Below are positions 7,197 to 9,670 of a DNA stretch of 9,670 nucleotides, in pieces. Made by a program: the position numbers and the translations under genes. Source of the stretch: a bacterium (GTDB lineage: Bacteria; Verrucomicrobiota; Verrucomicrobiia; Limisphaerales; J093); NCBI GenBank assembly GCA_021784265.1, contig JAJXTA010000057.1, positions 1 through 9,670 of the forward strand, given 5' to 3'. Position 1 is the first letter of the stretch, and each line of letters starts with the position of its first letter. The notes under the pieces are model-generated. The model was not told the DNA's origin. It made no database searches and saw nothing but the letters and a program-made list of their open reading frames with translations.

Positions 7197-7217
7197 GAGG
7201 ATGAACGGTTCATCATC
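7197..7217. promoter_or_regulatory. Operator-like dyad in the divergent region
   Basis: gatgaac (7200-7206) and gttcatc (7208-7214) are exact inverted repeats around a single G. After one mismatch the symmetry resumes for two more bases on each side, giving a 21-base imperfect palindrome. It lies about 70 bases upstream of the -35 of the rightward promoter and about 240 bases from the leftward gene. Size and symmetry suit a dimeric helix-turn-helix regulator. No regulator gene is nearby, so function is inferred from symmetry only. Confidence 0.35.
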
Positions 7218-7285
7218 AGGCAATTACGCGCTGGGGCGCACATGGCTCTCCGCGGGGTCGCAGGAGCTACGACCGCCCCCCCAGG

Positions 7286-7313
7286 TTGACTTTGGCATGC
7301 CATTAGCTATTGT
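7286..7313 (+). promoter_or_regulatory. Sigma70-like promoter for the rightward secreted-protein gene
   Basis: TTGACT (7286-7291, 5 of 6 consensus) and TATTGT (7308-7313, 4 of 6) are separated by 16 bases in an AT-richer pocket of GC-rich sequence. It points at the gene starting at 7451 and would give a leader of about 130 bases. It is the best promoter match found in this intergenic region, but it is a pattern match only. Confidence 0.42.
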
Positions 7314-7360
7314 CAGAATGGTTCTCGTTGGTGAATGCGGCCTTACCCTGACCGGGAGGG

Positions 7361-7385
7361 CGGCCTTCAGGGCCGATGGCCCCTG
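7361..7385 (+). promoter_or_regulatory. Overlapping alternative hairpins in the leader
   Basis: Within the predicted leader, cggcc (7361-7365) can pair with ggccg (7371-7375). Alternatively cagggcc (7368-7374) can pair with ggcccctg (7378-7385) with one bulged C. The two share bases 7368-7375 and so exclude each other. There is no T-run after the second hairpin, so a classic attenuator is not indicated. The structure could affect leader stability or initiation, or be a product of high GC. Confidence 0.22.
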
Positions 7386-7450
7386 CCCCAACGGGCGCGT
7401 GCGGCAGACGGCGGTAATTGACGGGGCGCTGGACGACCCCAAGAGCATAA

Positions 7451-9559
7451 ATGACTAATCGAAGACACGGGCTGGGCTGGTGCATGCTTTCTCTCGCGCT
7501 GCTGTGGGGCAGCGCCGGCGTCTCGGCGACCACGCTGACGCTGTTCAACGTTTTCCCCAACGCCAAATACGCCGAGGCGGCGGTCGGCGGGCTCCGGGGC
7601 ATCGGTTCTGGGACGCTCGAACTGACCAACCTCCCTGCCGGGGCGATCATCACGGGCGCCTACCTTTACTGGCAAGGCCACCTCAATGACCCCGGCGACG
7701 CCCTGCTCAATGCCGGGCGGTTTACCAACGGCTACGTCTATGTCACCACGACGGCCTCGGTGTCGGCGCAGTTGGTCAAGGGCACCTGTCTCGGGCCCTC
7801 GGCCCCCGACCTGTGGGATTCGGTCCCCTACACTTATGGCCTGGCCTACCGGGCGGACCTGACCGCCCTGGTCCGGCAGCAGGGTAGCGGGGCCTACTTG
7901 ATTCGCCCCAACTCCCCGCTGGGCGCGAACGCCGAAGGGGCCTCGCTGGTCGTCTTCTACCAGGACGGCGACACCGCCCATTATCGGACCTTGGCGGTCT
8001 ATGATGGCAACGACTGCAACGCCCCCTCGGGCTTCGACGCCTTGGGGTGGAACCTGTTGATCCCCGCGGTGAGCTATCAGCCCACTTCCCCGCCCACGCC
8101 CGCCTATCTCCACCTGCATGTCGCGGACGGCCAGGCGTATCCGGACGACAACCTCTATCTCAACAACCGGGTGCTGGCGCCGCAGCCGAATGTTTTCAAC
8201 GGCGATGCCCCCTACGACACCAGCAGCGGTTATGCCTTCACGTATTACTGGGGTTCGTTGTGGGATGCCAACACCTACGACATCACCTCCTTCCTCGTGG
8301 CCGGGAACAACACCCTCAGCCTGACCACCGGCCTCAGCCAAGACGCCCTTAGCCTGGTGGCGGCGGTGTTGGATATGCCCGCCTCCGGGGCCGGGCCGTC
8401 CGGTCCCCCCGCCAACAACCAGCCGCCGACGATCCAGGCCGCAACCCCGGTCACCCTCACCTGTGTCCCCTCCACGGGGCTGGCCGCCGCCGTCGCCGCC
8501 ACAGTGGGCGATAGTGATGGCGACCCGCTCACGGTGACCTGGTTGTTGAATGGGACCCAGGTGCAGCAGGACGTGGTGCCTGGTGGCGCCCCCTCCGCCA
8601 CCCAAGCCACGGTAGTGCTCACCAACGCGGTCTTCCTCCCGGGCGTGAGCACCGTGGTCGCGATTGTCTCCGATGCCCATAATGCCCCCGTGAGCTACAC
8701 CATCACAGTGGACGCCGCGGGGGATACCACGCCGCCGCAAGTGACCTGCGCCCTCTCGACGGTGGTGGTGGTGGCCAACCCGGCCGGGCAGGCGCCGGCG
8801 CCCAACGTTCTGGGGCAAGTAACCGCCACCGATGACTGCGGCGCCCCGACGCTGAGCCAGCGCCCCACCGCCGGCCTCCTGGTCGGCGTGGGCACCAACA
8901 CCATTACCGTCACCGCCACCGATATTGGCGGCAACAAGGCCTCGTGCGTTGTCACCCTGATCGTTCTCCCTTCGCCCACTTCCGGCTTTGGCGGGTTCAA
9001 CACCAACTGCGCCACCTTCACCCAGAAGGCCTGGGGCACCCCGCCCCACGGGCATAATGCCGGCGCGTTGCTCGCTACCTATTTCTCCTTCGTTTATCCC
9101 CACGGGGTGACCGTGGGCGGAGCCTACACGCTCCAGTTCGATTCCGCCGGGGCCATCGACGCTTTTCTGCCCCAACACGGCAAGCCGGTCTCCCTGACCC
9201 AGAATCAAACTGACCCGACCGGCACCCTCGGGGCCTTCGCCGGTGAGGTGCTGGCCCTCCAACTCAACGTCGATTTCTCCGCGGCGAACGTGACGCAAGG
9301 GGGCTTGGGCAGTCAGCGCATCGCCCGCGGCAAGTTAGCCGGTTTGCCCGTGACGGTCATCCTGGCCCTGGCCAATCAGGTCCTGGGCGGCAATCTCGCC
9401 GCCTTGCCGCCCGGGGTCACGCTGCCGAACTTGAAGGAGATCGTGGCCCGCATCAACCGCAACTTCTCCGATGGCACCGCCAACCGGGGCTACTTGGTCG
9501 GCGGCAACTGCAACAACAAACCGTCCGGCGGCGATGACGACCAGGGCGACGACGACTGA
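7451..9559 (+). CDS. Secreted multidomain protein with Ig-like and HYR-like domains, acidic C-terminus
   Basis: A 702-residue exported protein with no exact family match that I recognise. Residues 1-26 are a Sec signal peptide (RRHGLG, hydrophobic WCMLSLALLWG, cleavage likely after GVSA). Residues about 27-310 form one large beta-rich domain with marks such as ITGAYLYWQG (67-76), GASLVVFYQDG (163-173), RTLAVYDGNDC (179-189), YDITSFLVAGNNTLSL (276-291) and LSLVAAVLDMP (300-310). This recalls DUF3344-like surface domains, though that is tentative. Residues 322-420 look Ig/cadherin-like (QPPTIQA, DSDGDPLTVTW). Residues 426-506 resemble a HYR domain (TTPPQVTC, VTATDDCG, TNTITVTATD; Cys 433, 463, 499). 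Residues 513-685 are a further module (CATFTQKAWG, YTLQFDSAGAIDAFLP, VILALANQVLGG, NFSDGTANRGYL). The tail is GGDDDQGDDD. There is no PEP-CTERM signal or membrane anchor, so it is either released or held by protein or glycan contacts. A partial AAGAG lies 5 bases before the ATG. Adhesive or matrix function is an inference. Confidence 0.85.
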   Translation: MTNRRHGLGWCMLSLALLWGSAGVSATTLTLFNVFPNAKYAEAAVGGLRGIGSGTLELTNLPAGAIITGAYLYWQGHLNDPGDALLNAGRFTNGYVYVTTTASVSAQLVKGTCLGPSAPDLWDSVPYTYGLAYRADLTALVRQQGSGAYLIRPNSPLGANAEGASLVVFYQDGDTAHYRTLAVYDGNDCNAPSGFDALGWNLLIPAVSYQPTSPPTPAYLHLHVADGQAYPDDNLYLNNRVLAPQPNVFNGDAPYDTSSGYAFTYYWGSLWDANTYDITSFLVAGNNTLSLTTGLSQDALSLVAAVLDMPASGAGPSGPPANNQPPTIQAATPVTLTCVPSTGLAAAVAATVGDSDGDPLTVTWLLNGTQVQQDVVPGGAPSATQATVVLTNAVFLPGVSTVVAIVSDAHNAPVSYTITVDAAGDTTPPQVTCALSTVVVVANPAGQAPAPNVLGQVTATDDCGAPTLSQRPTAGLLVGVGTNTITVTATDIGGNKASCVVTLIVLPSPTSGFGGFNTNCATFTQKAWGTPPHGHNAGALLATYFSFVYPHGVTVGGAYTLQFDSAGAIDAFLPQHGKPVSLTQNQTDPTGTLGAFAGEVLALQLNVDFSAANVTQGGLGSQRIARGKLAGLPVTVILALANQVLGGNLAALPPGVTLPNLKEIVARINRNFSDGTANRGYLVGGNCNNKPSGGDDDQGDDD

Positions 9560-9621
9560 TTTCCGCGCAGCCAAACTGAAGGCGGCACTGGTTGACCGGC
9601 CTTCATAGGGTTCCTCCCCCT

Positions 9622-9658
9622 CATCCCCGTCCCGGCACCGCTCGCCGGGGCGGGGATG
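9622..9658 (+). terminator. Strong hairpin downstream of the multidomain gene
   Basis: The arms catccccgtcccggc (9622-9636) and gccggggcggggatg (9644-9658) form a 15-pair stem with a single G-U pair and a 7-nt loop, starting about 60 bases after the stop codon. Only a weak T-run follows (ctgctttaa), so it may be an intrinsic terminator with a poor tail, or a 3'-end stabilising structure. No gene is visible between 9560 and the window end. Confidence 0.65.
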
Positions 9659-9670
9659 CTGCTTTAAGGA

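Larger units (their letters stand above)
6962..7450. other. Divergent intergenic region between two secreted-protein genes
   Basis: A 489-base stretch without a convincing gene, separating the leftward PEP-CTERM gene from the rightward multidomain gene. It holds the candidate promoters, dyad and leader hairpins listed separately. The central part (about 7021-7200) is GC-rich and shows nothing recognisable. Short open frames here have no recognisable protein character. Confidence 0.6.

Noticed and set aside
7417..7450. TTGACG followed by CATAAA directly before the rightward start
   Set aside because: The spacing is 22 bases and the -10-like element would overlap the start codon, so it cannot serve as that gene's promoter.
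7147..7458. A 103-codon plus-strand open frame ending 8 bases into the rightward gene, resembling a translationally coupled leader gene
   Set aside because: It has no recognisable motif, covers the best promoter candidate and dyad, and is short enough to arise by chance at this GC content.
7367..9298. A 643-codon open frame on the minus strand, antisense to the multidomain secreted protein
   Set aside because: The product is Gly/Arg/Val/His-rich without domain marks, while the plus strand shows a signal peptide and several recognisable domains.

Overview
The window is GC-rich bacterial chromosomal DNA, roughly two-thirds G+C by eye. It most likely comes from a member of the Verrucomicrobiota or a close PVC relative. 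The best evidence is a long secreted protein that combines autotransporter-associated beta-strand repeats (PATR), a C-terminal PEP-CTERM sorting signal and a characteristic module just before it. This combination is common in that group. No rRNA, tRNA, CRISPR array, transposase or phage gene was seen, and the organism assignment is an inference from protein style only.

Positions 1-2462 hold three genes on the minus strand that look like one operon, read from right to left. They are a TIM-barrel protein of the sugar phosphate isomerase/epimerase type (2462-1614), an M20-family zinc hydrolase (1553-393), and the N-terminal part of a family 4-type glycosyltransferase (372 to the window edge). 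The gaps are 60 and 20 bases. None of the three shows a good Shine-Dalgarno site, and the M20 gene appears to start with TTG. Together they suggest small-molecule or sugar metabolism coupled to glycan synthesis, but no specific pathway can be named.

Positions 2463-2704 are an intergenic spacer. It contains an AT-rich block unlike its surroundings, with a perfect 15-bp-stem, 4-nt-loop hairpin. This may be a terminator for the gene to its right, a dispersed repeat, or both.

Positions 2705-6961 (minus) encode a 1418-residue secreted beta-helix protein. It contains four successive 95-residue repeats with no length drift and ends in a PEP-CTERM tail, so it is expected to be processed by an exosortase encoded elsewhere. 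It has no autotransporter barrel.

Positions 6962-7450 are a 489-base divergent intergenic region. It carries a plausible sigma70-type promoter for the rightward gene, a short dyad that could be an operator, and a leader that can form two mutually exclusive hairpins.

Positions 7451-9559 (plus) encode a second secreted protein of 702 residues. It has a signal peptide, a large N-terminal beta-rich domain, an Ig-like region, a HYR-like domain, an uncharacterised C-terminal module and an acidic Asp-rich tail with no PEP-CTERM anchor. A strong hairpin at 9622-9658 follows it. The two divergent genes may both contribute to the cell surface or extracellular matrix, but this rests on their layout and secretion signals alone.
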